A stretch of DNA of 64,000 nt from contig CAJUQV010000017.1 of NCBI GenBank assembly GCA_910588335.1, forward strand, positions 6,004 to 70,003. The letters run 5' to 3'. How positions within the stretch are numbered: the first letter of the stretch is position 1; the number at the start of each line of letters is the position of its first letter. The position numbers and the translations under genes are program-made. Origin of the DNA: an uncultured Ruminiclostridium sp. GTDB lineage: Bacteria > Bacillota > Clostridia > Oscillospirales > Ruminococcaceae. Below the pieces are notes generated by a model. That model searched no databases, was not told the origin of the DNA, and saw only the letters and a program-made list of their open reading frames with translations. This document shows, in pieces, positions 15,591-23,906 of this stretch.

Positions 15591-16739
15591 ATGTTTAAAA
15601 AAATAATTTCCGGTATTACCTTGGCGGCGATTGTGCTGACCATGTCAGCCTGCGACACCGAAGTGAGCATGACGGCGCAGGAAGCCGCCGAAAAAATGGG
15701 CGTGGGAATCAACCTGGGCAACACGCTGGAAAGCTGCTTCGCCTCGGACTATAAGGATTGGGTTTCGGTTGTGGGAAGCAATAAGCCCAAGGATTACGAA
15801 ACTTGCTGGGGCGCGGTAGAGACCACACAGGAAATAATCGACGGCATGAAGGCCGACGGCTTTGACACCGTGCGCGTACCCGTTTATTGGGGCAATATGA
15901 TGGAGGACGACGGCACCTATACGTTAAACCCCGAATATGCCGCCAGAGTAAAGGAAGTAGTGGATTACTGCCAGAAGGCGGGACTTTATACAGTAATAAA
16001 CATTCACCATTTCGATGAGTTCATTATCCGCCGCAACGATACCGAGGAATGCAAAGAAATTTTCACCATAATCTGGAAACAGATCGCGGAGTACTTCAAG
16101 GATTATTCCTACAAGCTGATGTTTGAGGGATACAACGAGTATCTGGGCGGCGGAAAGCTTAATTCCAAGCGCAAGGTGGAGGATCGTCCCAAGGACGAGG
16201 CATACGAGCTGACGAACGTGCTTAACCAGGCATTTGTGGACGCGGTAAGATCCACCGGCGGAAAGAACGCCGAAAGAGTTCTGATAATTTCCGGCTACTG
16301 GACAAATATAGACCTTACCACCGCGCCCGAATATATTGTTCCCAACGATTCCGCCGAGGATAGACTGATGGTTTCAGTGCATTATGTGGACAATGCTTTC
16401 TTCTGGGCAAAAAAAGTGGGCACCGACGAATGGCTTCAGTATATCGACGACCAGATTTCGCTTCTGAAGGGTGCGTTCCTTGATAAGGGGATACCAGTAT
16501 TTATGGGTGAAACCTCGTCAAGGTATCCCGACGAGAACATTGACAGCAGCGTTACGGACAGAACATCCTCTAAATATGTAGCAATTGTGCTTAACAAGCT
16601 GTTGGAAAGCGATATCGTGCCGGTGCTCTGGGACGTAAACGGTCATTTTTATTCACGCACGCTGTACAGAATAGAAAAGGACGACGAGCGGCAAATGATT
16701 GCGGATATCACGGGAAAGCTTCATGAGCAGAAGTCGTAA
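15591..16739 (+). CDS. Glycoside hydrolase family 5 lipoprotein (endoglucanase-like)
   Basis: The 382-aa product carries a lipoprotein signal (lipobox TMSAC, Cys21), so it sits on the outer face of the membrane. GH5 landmarks: MGVGINLGNTLE, FDTVRVPVYWG, INIHHFDE, acid/base E183 in EGYNEYLGG, VSVHYVDN, nucleophile E307 in FMGETSS, and LWDVNGH. The missing carbohydrate-binding module and the membrane anchor suggest it trims oligosaccharides at the cell rather than attacking insoluble cellulose. It lies 3 bp after lacZ, in the same operon, and 89 bp before a solute-binding lipoprotein. Cellulase, mannanase or xyloglucanase activity cannot be separated by eye. Confidence 0.88.
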   Translation: MFKKIISGITLAAIVLTMSACDTEVSMTAQEAAEKMGVGINLGNTLESCFASDYKDWVSVVGSNKPKDYETCWGAVETTQEIIDGMKADGFDTVRVPVYWGNMMEDDGTYTLNPEYAARVKEVVDYCQKAGLYTVINIHHFDEFIIRRNDTEECKEIFTIIWKQIAEYFKDYSYKLMFEGYNEYLGGGKLNSKRKVEDRPKDEAYELTNVLNQAFVDAVRSTGGKNAERVLIISGYWTNIDLTTAPEYIVPNDSAEDRLMVSVHYVDNAFFWAKKVGTDEWLQYIDDQISLLKGAFLDKGIPVFMGETSSRYPDENIDSSVTDRTSSKYVAIVLNKLLESDIVPVLWDVNGHFYSRTLYRIEKDDERQMIADITGKLHEQKS

Positions 16740-16828
16740 GGCTATACCGAATCACAAGTTAAAATTTACGGCTTGTTTATTAAAATTAATATAAGCCGCT
16801 TTAAAAATATAAAAATGAGGTTTGTAAA

Positions 16829-18457
16829 ATGAAAAAAATTGGGAAAATTCTATCGATAATTTTAGCTTCGGCTTCGGCTATATGTGCTGCGGGCTGTCAA
16901 AACGGCTCGAATTCGGATAACGGCGGAGCCGACTCGGTTCAGACAGACAAAAACGGCGACATAAGCTTTACCGAAGCCCAGACGGCCGCAATAGACGAGG
17001 AAGCTCCCACCGGAAAGGTTGTGTACCTTTCTTACGAATCCAACTTTGATTCCTCGGACATAGTTTCGCTTTTTGAAAAGGAATACGGCGCTACCTTTGA
17101 GCAGATGATGTGTCAAAGCGGCAACGCGTATTTTGACAAATTGGGCACTTTGATTTCCACAGGTTCTTCACCCGACATTGTGAGATACGAATGGAAATGC
17201 TTTCCTCACGGAATGAGCTACAATATGTACACACCTCTTGATTCCTATATAGATATTAACAGCGACCTCTGGAAAGATATGAAAGATGTAGCCGAACAAT
17301 TTACCTATAACGGAAAGCATTACTATTACCCTCACGCCATTACCACCAGCTATGCTCTCAACTACAACAACCGTATTCTTGAGGAAAACGGAATAATTGA
17401 CCCTATGAAGCTGTACAAAGAGGATAAATGGACGTGGAACGCTTTTGAGGAAATGCTTAAACAATGGTGCGATATGAATCCCAGTCACATAGGATACAAC
17501 GGCGTTGACGGTATGATATTCGTTCTCACTACAGGTACAAAAATCATAGATATAGAAAACGGAGAAATAAAAAACAACTTAAGAAACGAAAATGTTTCCC
17601 GTTGCATGCTCTGGCTGGAGAATATGAGACGTCAGGGTCTGATAGGAGCGTTGTCTGAACAGCAGCTTGCTACCGGCGCTTCCAGCGGCTTTACATCTCC
17701 CGACACCGCGTTTGTGGACGGAAATCTTTTGTTCTTGGGAATGGATCCTTCATGGACGTATGATTCGGCAAAGGAATCCTTGGATACGAAGGGAATAGAG
17801 AACGAAATCAAGTTTGTTCCCTTCCCGCGCGATGAATTGGCCGAAAAATACTATTGCGGAATCAACACTTTCGGTTATCTTATCCCCTCCGGCTCGCCGA
17901 ATATCAAAGGCGCGGTTGATTGGATCAATTTTAACCGCTCCGAAATAGCCGACGAGGAGAACATCGCCGAGAAAAAAGAAAAGGCTTTAAGCACCGCCCC
18001 CGTTTATTATCCCAAATGTCCCAATGCGGACTGCGGTGATAAATCCGAAAATGCCGATGATAAAGGAAGACATATTTTCACCGAGGAAGAAAACAACGAG
18101 GGAATGAACACCTGTCCCGTATGCGATACTCCAAGAAAGGAAAAATATAAGGTAGTATGGACGGAGGAGCAGTATGAACTGTATGAAGAGCTTATAATTC
18201 CAAACGGAAAGTTTACAATGCTCTTTGACCATTGCTACGGGTTTAACGACGATATTACCGGACTATTTGCGGGCACTGACAGTCTTATGGACGGCCCTAT
18301 GTATCATGACTTAAGCTTTACAAACCTGTTGGAATCCAAATACGACGTATTGGAGGGCTATCTGAACAATTACAGAGATATTATGAAGAAAAACGCCGAG
18401 GGCGAGACAGTGACTTATCCCGTTGAAGAGAACACATCCGAGGATATTTCCGAATAA
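16829..18457 (+). CDS. Extracellular solute-binding lipoprotein (ABC sugar type) with Cys4 insertion
   Basis: This 542-aa protein has a lipoprotein signal (AICAAGC, Cys23) and a family 1-like binding-protein fold: GKVVYLSYESNFD strand, STGSSPDIVRY, HYYYPHAI, LNYNNRILEENGI, DKWTWNAFEEML, and a FDHCYGFN C-terminal lobe. The protein is longer than usual. Near residues 390-440 it contains C397-x4-C402 ... C429-x2-C432 flanked by charged residues, a zinc-ribbon or rubredoxin-like pattern that is unusual for this family. No permease or ATPase genes follow, so the partners must be elsewhere. It ends at a strong terminator. Co-location with LacZ and GH5 suggests it binds oligosaccharides from their action. 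Confidence 0.82.
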   Translation: MKKIGKILSIILASASAICAAGCQNGSNSDNGGADSVQTDKNGDISFTEAQTAAIDEEAPTGKVVYLSYESNFDSSDIVSLFEKEYGATFEQMMCQSGNAYFDKLGTLISTGSSPDIVRYEWKCFPHGMSYNMYTPLDSYIDINSDLWKDMKDVAEQFTYNGKHYYYPHAITTSYALNYNNRILEENGIIDPMKLYKEDKWTWNAFEEMLKQWCDMNPSHIGYNGVDGMIFVLTTGTKIIDIENGEIKNNLRNENVSRCMLWLENMRRQGLIGALSEQQLATGASSGFTSPDTAFVDGNLLFLGMDPSWTYDSAKESLDTKGIENEIKFVPFPRDELAEKYYCGINTFGYLIPSGSPNIKGAVDWINFNRSEIADEENIAEKKEKALSTAPVYYPKCPNADCGDKSENADDKGRHIFTEEENNEGMNTCPVCDTPRKEKYKVVWTEEQYELYEELIIPNGKFTMLFDHCYGFNDDITGLFAGTDSLMDGPMYHDLSFTNLLESKYDVLEGYLNNYRDIMKKNAEGETVTYPVEENTSEDISE

Positions 18458-18510
18458 TTGAAAAATTGTAGAAACGCCCTTTATAAAGTATAAAGAGACT
18501 ATAAAAGACA

Positions 18511-18558
18511 AAAAAGAGCGCAATCATTCCTAAAAAGGCATATGATTGCGCTCTTTTT
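18511..18558 (+). terminator. Strong terminator of the glycan cluster
   Basis: A perfect 17-bp stem (18511-18527 with 18542-18558) ends in a T-run. Confidence 0.92.
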
Positions 18559-18559
18559 G

Positions 18560-18702
18560 TTATACCAATCTGTAATCAAGTTGTATACTTGATTACAGAT
18601 TGCACCATAAGCACTAATCTTTGATCATCCGTATTATTTATCTATACTTTGATCAAAGATTAGTTTTAGAATTTGCCCGCATAGAAAATGGGATTGGTAT
18701 AA
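18560..18702. repeat. R3 composite palindromic element, complete copy
   Basis: The 143-bp element has perfect 11-bp ends TTATACCAATC/GATTGGTATAA (18560-18570, 18692-18702). Inside are two perfect hairpins: 14 bp (18567-18580 with 18588-18601, AATCTGTAATCAAG) and 15 bp (18613-18627 with 18650-18664, ACTAATCTTTGATCA). The same design recurs at 23683-23786, with parts at 4526 and 10268. MITE-like, non-coding. Confidence 0.8.
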
Positions 18703-18728
18703 TTGGAGAACATACCCTAATTATTTAA

Positions 18729-19463
18729 TTATTTTACAGCACTCGCCGCCTTTTTCGCTTCCTCTCTTGTATCAAGCCTTTTTTTGACCAAACGGGCAAG
18801 ATAGACAACGGGAGTATCCAGTAAAGAGGTAAATACAAATATAAGATACGAAGAAAGTATTATGGTAATGAGAGTAGGAACGTCATAGGTGCCGAAGAAG
18901 GCGAGAACATTGAAAAGAACGGTGTTTATAAGCTGACTTACGAGTGTGGAGCCGTTATTTCTCAGCCAAAGGAACCTTTTCTTTTCCCCGCATTTCTTTT
19001 CGGTAAACGTCCACCACTTGTGGTAAAGCCATACATCGAAAACCTGACTTACCGCGTATACCGCAAGAGAGGACAGCAACATTCGCGGCGTGGTGGAAAA
19101 TACGGTATGTATGGAATCCGCCATAAAGTCGTTTTCCGAGGGCATATACAATAGCCAGCTCTGACTCAGCAAAAGGAAAAACAGCGTGGAGAACACGCCT
19201 ATCCACACCGCCTTGTTCGCCGCTTTTTTCCCCTCATACTCCGACAGAATATCGGTAATAAGAAAAGTGGAAGCGAAAAGCACGTTTCCCAAGGTTTGCT
19301 CCACTCCAAAGGCGTTTACCAAAATCAGCACCTCAATATTCGCGAGCACAGTCACGATGGCGGAAAGACAGTAAAGACCGGTCTTTCCGAAAATGTAATA
19401 GACAAGCAGCACCGATGAGAAAATAAACACTACCGAGCCTGTCAGCAAAAGTTCATTTAGCAT
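18729..19463 (-). CDS. yhhQ: Queuosine precursor transporter (YhhQ/QPTR, VUT family)
   Basis: This 244-aa integral membrane protein has about six to seven hydrophobic spans and the family marks FASTFLITDILSEYEGKKAA, SQSWLLYM, VFDVWLYHKWW and NNGSTLVSQLINTVLFN. YhhQ proteins import preQ0/preQ1 or queuine for queuosine modification of tRNA GUN anticodons. The start follows AAAGGAAC. The 5' leader holds a preQ1-I riboswitch and terminator (19557-19692), which independently supports the substrate. It is monocistronic as far as can be seen. No queC-F synthesis genes are nearby, so the cell may depend on salvage. Confidence 0.9.
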   Translation of the reverse strand: MLNELLLTGSVVFIFSSVLLVYYIFGKTGLYCLSAIVTVLANIEVLILVNAFGVEQTLGNVLFASTFLITDILSEYEGKKAANKAVWIGVFSTLFFLLLSQSWLLYMPSENDFMADSIHTVFSTTPRMLLSSLAVYAVSQVFDVWLYHKWWTFTEKKCGEKKRFLWLRNNGSTLVSQLINTVLFNVLAFFGTYDVPTLITIILSSYLIFVFTSLLDTPVVYLARLVKKRLDTREEAKKAASAVK

Positions 19464-19556
19464 TTTTTTGTTCCTTTCTTTTTGAGGAAGCCTTTAAAGA
19501 AACATGTTTTTTAATTATCTTTTGTAATACTATTATACTGCTTACAAAATAAAAAA

Positions 19557-19622
19557 ACGTCCCTATAAGGACGTAATCAAACAAGCCGTTAATACACCAT
19601 CGCATCACGGCGACAAACGGCT
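19557..19622 (-). terminator. Riboswitch expression platform: terminator and upstream stem
   Basis: On the minus strand ACGTCC...GGACGT (19569-19574 with 19557-19562) is followed by seven T residues. Just before it an AGCCGTT/AACGGCT stem (19616-19622 with 19584-19590) lies between aptamer and terminator. The layout suits transcription termination when preQ1 is bound. Confidence 0.82.
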
Positions 19623-19638
19623 GATATTCTTTATTACT

Positions 19639-19692
19639 TCCTTAGTTTTGTTTCCGGCACAAAGCCGAGGCAGGATGGTTACGAACTGCCCG
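19639..19692 (-). ncRNA. PreQ1-I riboswitch aptamer
   Basis: Read on the minus strand: P1 arm GGCAG (19686-19690), loop TTCGTAACCATC, P1 arm CTGCC (19669-19673), a small inserted hairpin CGGC...GCCG (19655-19667), then AAACAAAACTAAGG (19639-19652). The GUAACC loop and A-rich AACAAAACUAAGG tail match known preQ1-I aptamers of the class found in Thermoanaerobacter and Bacillus; the inserted hairpin between P1 and the tail is unusual. The gene downstream is the queuosine-precursor transporter. Confidence 0.8.
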
Positions 19693-19753
19693 CTTATACA
19701 AATCCCGTTTTAAACCGACACAACCCTCAGTTTAAAATAGGAGCAACGATGAT

Positions 19754-19782
19754 ATTATATAACAACACCCGTAATTTGTCAA
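19754..19782 (-). promoter_or_regulatory. Promoter of the preQ1 riboswitch/yhhQ transcript
   Basis: On the minus strand TTGACA (19777-19782), 17 bp, TATAAT (19754-19759). Transcription would begin near 19747, leaving an untranslated leader of about 280 nt. Confidence 0.88.
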
Positions 19783-19844
19783 TAGCGTTTTTTATTTTTT
19801 TATTAGTTTTATTTTTTTGTCGCAGAGCCGTACTGATAAAAAGC

Positions 19845-19873
19845 TTGACAAACCGCGCCTAAAATAGTATAAT
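19845..19873 (+). promoter_or_regulatory. Promoter of the ilv operon
   Basis: TTGACA (19845-19850), 17 bp, TATAAT (19868-19873). The leader of about 100 nt shows no T-box or branched-chain leader peptide. Confidence 0.88.
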
Positions 19874-19974
19874 ATAGTATAATTTAATACAGGAATGCAG
19901 CAAAGAAAAAATTGCTATAAAAACATACAGAAAAACGGAAATAAGGAAAAAAATAAAAAATAAGAGGTGAAACA

Positions 19975-21624
19975 GTGGCAAAAGAAAAGATGACCGTTGC
20001 CGCGGCGATGGTAAAAGCGCTCGAAAAAGAGGGAATAAAACACATTTTCGGTTACCCCGGAGCGGCGATCTGTCCTTTTTTTGACGAACTTCTTCATTCG
20101 GAAATAAAAAGCATTTTGGTGCGGCACGAAGTAAACGGCGGACACGCTGCCGGGGCTTACGCGAGGGTTACTGGAAAACCCGCCGTATGCGTTGCCACGT
20201 CGGGTCCCGGCGCCACGAATCTTATAACCGCCGTGGCTTCCGCTCATATGGACAGTATTCCCATAATAGCGATTACGGGACAGGTTGTCAGCAGCCTCGT
20301 GGGGCGCGATGCTTTTCAGGAGGCGGATATTACCGGCGCGTGCGAGCCATTTGTAAAACACAGTTATCTGGTAAAAAACGCCGAAAGTATCGGCGAGGTG
20401 ATAAAAAAAGCATTTTATATCGCTGGCACGGGCAGACCCGGCCCCGTACTGATAGACGTGCCAATGGATATCCAGAAACAGGAAATTGAGTTTGAATATC
20501 CCGAAACGGTTGAGATACGCTCTTATAAGCCCAGTTTCAGCGGAAATAAATTGCAGATAAAAAAAGCCGCCGAAGCCCTCAGAAACAGCTCAAAGCCGCT
20601 AATCTGCGCGGGAGGCGGCGTGATAGCCGCCATGGCGCGGGAAGAGCTTAGGAGGCTTTCGGAAATGTGCGACATACCTGTTGTGTCAACAATGATGGGA
20701 ATAGGCGCAATATCCACCGAACACAGAAATTATTACGGAATGATAGGCGTTTTCGGCGTAACTACGGCAAAGCTTGCGCTGAAGGAGTGCGACCTTCTGA
20801 TAGTTTTGGGGGCGCGTATGAGCGATCGCTCCGTAACCGACTCCGAAGTGTTTGAAGGAACCACGGTGATTCATATAGACGTGGATCCCGCCGAAATAGG
20901 AAAAAATTCCCGCGTAAACATTCCCATAGTAGGAGACGTAAAAAAAATAACGGAACAGTTTACGGAAGAATTGAACGATATGAAGCATACGGAATGGCAG
21001 GATATGCTGCGTCAAAGCAGACTTTCCGGCGGAGAAAAAGCGGCCGACGGACTTTGCTGCCATAATGCCGCCTATGTCAATCCCAAATCTTTTATTAAGG
21101 CACTGTGTGCAGCTTTACCATCAAAATGCGTGATATGCTCCGATGTGGGATCGAATCAGATTTGGGCGGCGAATAACGTGGAGCTTACCGAAGAGGGACT
21201 GTTTATTACTTCGGGTGGAATGGGGACAATGGGATACGCGCTTCCCGCAGCGGTGGGCGCAAAAACTGCCGACGGCTCTGCCGAGGTAGTGGCTCTGTGC
21301 GGCGACGGGAGCTTCCAGATGTGCTTTATGGAGCTTGCCACGGCGATACAGCACAATATAAACATAAAAATCGCGGTATTTGTAAACAATTATCTGGGAA
21401 TGGTGAGAGAGCTTCAGGATAACAATTACAGCGGAAGGCGCACTATGGTCGATCTTAGCGGAAGTCCGGATTTTCTTAAGCTTGCCGAAGCTTACGGAAT
21501 AGCCGGGGAAACCGTTTATACCGATAAAGAAGCGGAATCGGCGGTAAAGCGCATGGCAGATTCGGATAAGCCCTATCTGCTTCAGGTAATGGTGGATCCT
21601 ACGGAAAAATCCCTTATAGAATAA
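19975..21624 (+). CDS. ilvB: Acetolactate synthase, large (catalytic) subunit
   Basis: This 549-aa ThDP enzyme makes 2-acetolactate or 2-aceto-2-hydroxybutyrate, the first common step to valine, leucine and isoleucine. Landmarks: IFGYPGAAICPFFDEL, the catalytic Glu in VRHEVNGGHAAGAYAR, SGPGATNL, FAD-domain LGARMSDR, and the ThDP/Mg2+ motif GDGSFQMCFMELATA...NNYLGMVRELQ. It starts at GTG 19975 behind AGAGGTG. It is followed 24 bp later by the regulatory subunit gene, then ilvC. Length is normal for the AHAS family; the paired small subunit marks it as biosynthetic rather than the catabolic AlsS. Confidence 0.96.
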   Translation: MAKEKMTVAAAMVKALEKEGIKHIFGYPGAAICPFFDELLHSEIKSILVRHEVNGGHAAGAYARVTGKPAVCVATSGPGATNLITAVASAHMDSIPIIAITGQVVSSLVGRDAFQEADITGACEPFVKHSYLVKNAESIGEVIKKAFYIAGTGRPGPVLIDVPMDIQKQEIEFEYPETVEIRSYKPSFSGNKLQIKKAAEALRNSSKPLICAGGGVIAAMAREELRRLSEMCDIPVVSTMMGIGAISTEHRNYYGMIGVFGVTTAKLALKECDLLIVLGARMSDRSVTDSEVFEGTTVIHIDVDPAEIGKNSRVNIPIVGDVKKITEQFTEELNDMKHTEWQDMLRQSRLSGGEKAADGLCCHNAAYVNPKSFIKALCAALPSKCVICSDVGSNQIWAANNVELTEEGLFITSGGMGTMGYALPAAVGAKTADGSAEVVALCGDGSFQMCFMELATAIQHNINIKIAVFVNNYLGMVRELQDNNYSGRRTMVDLSGSPDFLKLAEAYGIAGETVYTDKEAESAVKRMADSDKPYLLQVMVDPTEKSLIE

Positions 21625-21648
21625 AAGAGGTAAAAAGAAAGGAATATT

Positions 21649-22140
21649 ATGAAACACACAATTTCTATATTGGTGGAAAACAACGCGGGTGTGCTTGCGA
21701 GAATATCCGGACTTTTTGCCCGCCGAGGATTTAATATACACAGTCTTGCGGTAGGCGTGACCGACGACGAAAAGGTGTCGAGGGTGACAATTGTGGCCAA
21801 CGGCGACGATTATACGCTTGAACAGATAGAAAAGCAGCTCAATAAGCTTATCGACGTAATAAAGGTTCGTACCGTAAAGCCGGACGAGCTTCTGGAGCGC
21901 GAGCTTATTTTGGTTAAGGTGAGCTGTACGGCGCAGCAAAGGCACGAGCTTATTTCCATAGCCAAAATAACTCAGGCTAAGATTTCGGATACTTCCGTAG
22001 ACTCAATGACTCTTGAGCTGTCGGACAGTCAGCCACAGCTTGAAAATTTTCAGGAACTTCTCAGACCGTATGGAATAAAGGAGATCGTGCGCACGGGTAC
22101 CATCGCGATACAAAAAGGAAGCGCTTCGTTAAGGATATAG
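21649..22140 (+). CDS. ilvN: Acetolactate synthase, small (regulatory) subunit
   Basis: The 163-aa product has an N-terminal ACT domain (ISILVENNAGVLARISGLF, residues 4-22) that binds valine for feedback inhibition. The C-terminal ALS_ss_C domain contains RELILVKVSCTAQQRHEL and the LLRPYGIKEIVRTGTIAI end. Usual length for IlvN/IlvH. It is co-transcribed with ilvB; the ribosome site is AGAAAGGA. Confidence 0.95.
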   Translation: MKHTISILVENNAGVLARISGLFARRGFNIHSLAVGVTDDEKVSRVTIVANGDDYTLEQIEKQLNKLIDVIKVRTVKPDELLERELILVKVSCTAQQRHELISIAKITQAKISDTSVDSMTLELSDSQPQLENFQELLRPYGIKEIVRTGTIAIQKGSASLRI

Positions 22141-22216
22141 TACAGTATAAATTATGGGCAGCGCTTATAACGGTTTTTAAAAACCGCAATATTTTAAACA
22201 AGAAGGAGAAACAACT

Positions 22217-23254
22217 ATGGCAAAGCTTTATCATCAGGAAGACTGCAATCTTTCGCTTCTGGACGGGAAAAAGGTGGCTATCATCGGTTACGGAAGTCAG
22301 GGTCACGCTCACGCGTTAAATCTTAAAGACAGCGGCGTTGACGTAATTATCGGACTTTACGGCGGGAGCAAATCCTGGGCAAAGGCGGAAAAGGCAGGCT
22401 TTACCGTAATGACCGCGGCCGATGCGGCCAAGGCGTCGGATATAATAATGATACTTATTAACGACGAGCGTCAGGCGGACATGTACAGGGAGAGCATCGC
22501 TCCCAACCTTACAGCGGGAAAAGCGATTGCCTTCGCCCACGGTTTCAACATTCATTTCGGACAGATCGTGCCTCCCGCCGACGTGGACGTTATTATGATA
22601 GCGCCCAAGGGTCCCGGTCACACCGTCCGTTCCGAATACACAATAGGCAGGGGGGTTCCGTGTCTTGTCGCGGTACATCAGGACGCTACGGGAAGGGCAA
22701 TGGACATAGCTCTCGCCTATGCTGCGGGCATCGGCGGATCAAGAGCTGGCGTGCTTGAAACCACATTCAGAATGGAAACGGAAACCGATCTGTTCGGCGA
22801 ACAGTGCGTACTTTGCGGCGGCGTTACCGCTTTAATGAAAGCGGGCTTTGAGACCTTGACGGAAGCCGGCTATGATCCTCAAAACGCCTATTTTGAGTGC
22901 ATTCACGAGATGAAGCTGATAGTTGACCTTATTTATAAGGGCGGTTTCGGAATGATGAGATATTCCATTTCCGATACGGCGGAATTTGGCGATTACGAGA
23001 TAGGAAAGAGACTTATCACCGATGATACCAAGAAAGAAATGAAGAAGGTGTTAAGTGAAATTCAGGACGGTACCTTTGCCCGCAACTGGATTATGGAAAA
23101 CAAGATGGGACGTTCTCATTTCAACGCGTGCAGACGTATGGAAAGCGAGCATCAGCTTGAAAAGGTTGGCGCGGAGATACGCAAGCTTTACGCGTGGAAC
23201 GAGGACGGCGAAAAGAGCATTGATGAAATAGCGGACGCAAAATTCGGCAATTAG
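22217..23254 (+). CDS. ilvC: Ketol-acid reductoisomerase (class I)
   Basis: This 345-aa enzyme isomerises and reduces acetolactate to dihydroxyisovalerate. The Rossmann motif is GYGSQGHAHALNL near residues 25-37. Then come MIAPKGPGHTVRSEY, the metal-site LFGEQCVLCGG, YFECIHEMKLIVDLIY and the C-terminal NFNACRRMESEHQLEKVG variant. The short class I length fits. The start follows AAGAAGGAG. Third gene of the ilv operon; a 76-bp gap after ilvN holds a small AACGGTTTTTAAAAACCG hairpin. Confidence 0.97.
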   Translation: MAKLYHQEDCNLSLLDGKKVAIIGYGSQGHAHALNLKDSGVDVIIGLYGGSKSWAKAEKAGFTVMTAADAAKASDIIMILINDERQADMYRESIAPNLTAGKAIAFAHGFNIHFGQIVPPADVDVIMIAPKGPGHTVRSEYTIGRGVPCLVAVHQDATGRAMDIALAYAAGIGGSRAGVLETTFRMETETDLFGEQCVLCGGVTALMKAGFETLTEAGYDPQNAYFECIHEMKLIVDLIYKGGFGMMRYSISDTAEFGDYEIGKRLITDDTKKEMKKVLSEIQDGTFARNWIMENKMGRSHFNACRRMESEHQLEKVGAEIRKLYAWNEDGEKSIDEIADAKFGN

Positions 23255-23270
23255 TATGGAGGAAAAGCAC

Positions 23271-23684
23271 TTGGAATATAAAGAAAATGCGTTACACTAT
23301 GAGGATTATTGTAAGCTAAGGGAAAGTGTTGAGTGGCTTCCTTATTCAAAGGAGCAGACACAAAAAGCTCTCGACAATAGTCTATACACGGTAATAGCAG
23401 TTGACGAAAATCAGACTATCGGAATGGGGAGATTGATAGGTGACGGAGTGTGCTATATGATAGCTGATATTGTGGTACACCCGAATTATCAGAAACAGGG
23501 TGTCGGCAATAAAATTGTCAATATGATAATTGAATATGTTGACAAGACAACACCAATCGGCGGACGTTCCAGTATACAGTTGATTGCAGTAAAAGGAAAA
23601 GAAACATTTTATGAAAAAATGGGGTTTAAAATAATCCCACATGAATTTTGTGGTTCTGGTATGAGGAAAGTCATTCATAAGTAA
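23271..23684 (+). CDS. GNAT-family N-acetyltransferase
   Basis: About 137 aa from TTG 23271, which has GGAGG eight bases upstream; an ATG at 23256 overlaps that site and is less likely. Acetyl-CoA-binding motif A is VVHPNYQKQGVGNKIVNMI, preceded by GMGRLIGDGVCYMIADI and followed by ...FYEKMGFKIIP and an FCGSGM end. The substrate is unknown. It directly follows ilvC but has AT-richer, less biased codon use than the ilv genes, and its stop codon touches an R3 repeat. Late insertion or transfer is plausible; a role in branched-chain amino acid synthesis is not implied. Confidence 0.85.
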   Translation: MEYKENALHYEDYCKLRESVEWLPYSKEQTQKALDNSLYTVIAVDENQTIGMGRLIGDGVCYMIADIVVHPNYQKQGVGNKIVNMIIEYVDKTTPIGGRSSIQLIAVKGKETFYEKMGFKIIPHEFCGSGMRKVIHK

Positions 23685-23786
23685 TACTAATCTTTGCTCA
23701 AGGTATAGACAAATAATACGGATAATCAAAGATTAGTGCTTAGGGGGCAATCTTTAATCAAGTCTACAACTTAATTAAAGATTGGT
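23683..23786. repeat. R3 composite palindromic element
   Basis: This is the inverse-order version of the 18560-18702 element. It has an ACTAATCTTTG...CAAAGATTAGT unit (23686-23696 with 23727-23737), then a CAATCTTTAATCAAG unit (23748-23762 with 23770-23784, one mismatch), ending ATTGGTATAA. It begins at the GNAT stop codon. Confidence 0.75.
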
Positions 23787-23838
23787 ATAATGCTGTGAAA
23801 TAATTTTTTTTAGAGCATTCTGTCTTTATCCAACGGCA

Positions 23839-23878
23839 AAAAAGCCGCAATCCGATATTCATCGGATTGCGGCTTTTT
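23839..23878. terminator. Bidirectional terminator between the ilv cluster and adh
   Basis: A perfect 18-bp stem (23839-23856 with 23861-23878) with a 4-nt loop, A-run before and T-run after. It serves both convergent units. Confidence 0.93.
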
Positions 23879-23906
23879 ATTCGGAAGTATTTTCAAGCAA
23901 TTACAA

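Noticed and set aside
19895..19974. 22-codon frame between the ilv promoter and ilvB as an attenuation leader peptide
   Set aside because: It contains no run of Leu, Ile or Val codons and no terminator/antiterminator pair follows; it is mostly Lys and Asn from A-rich sequence.
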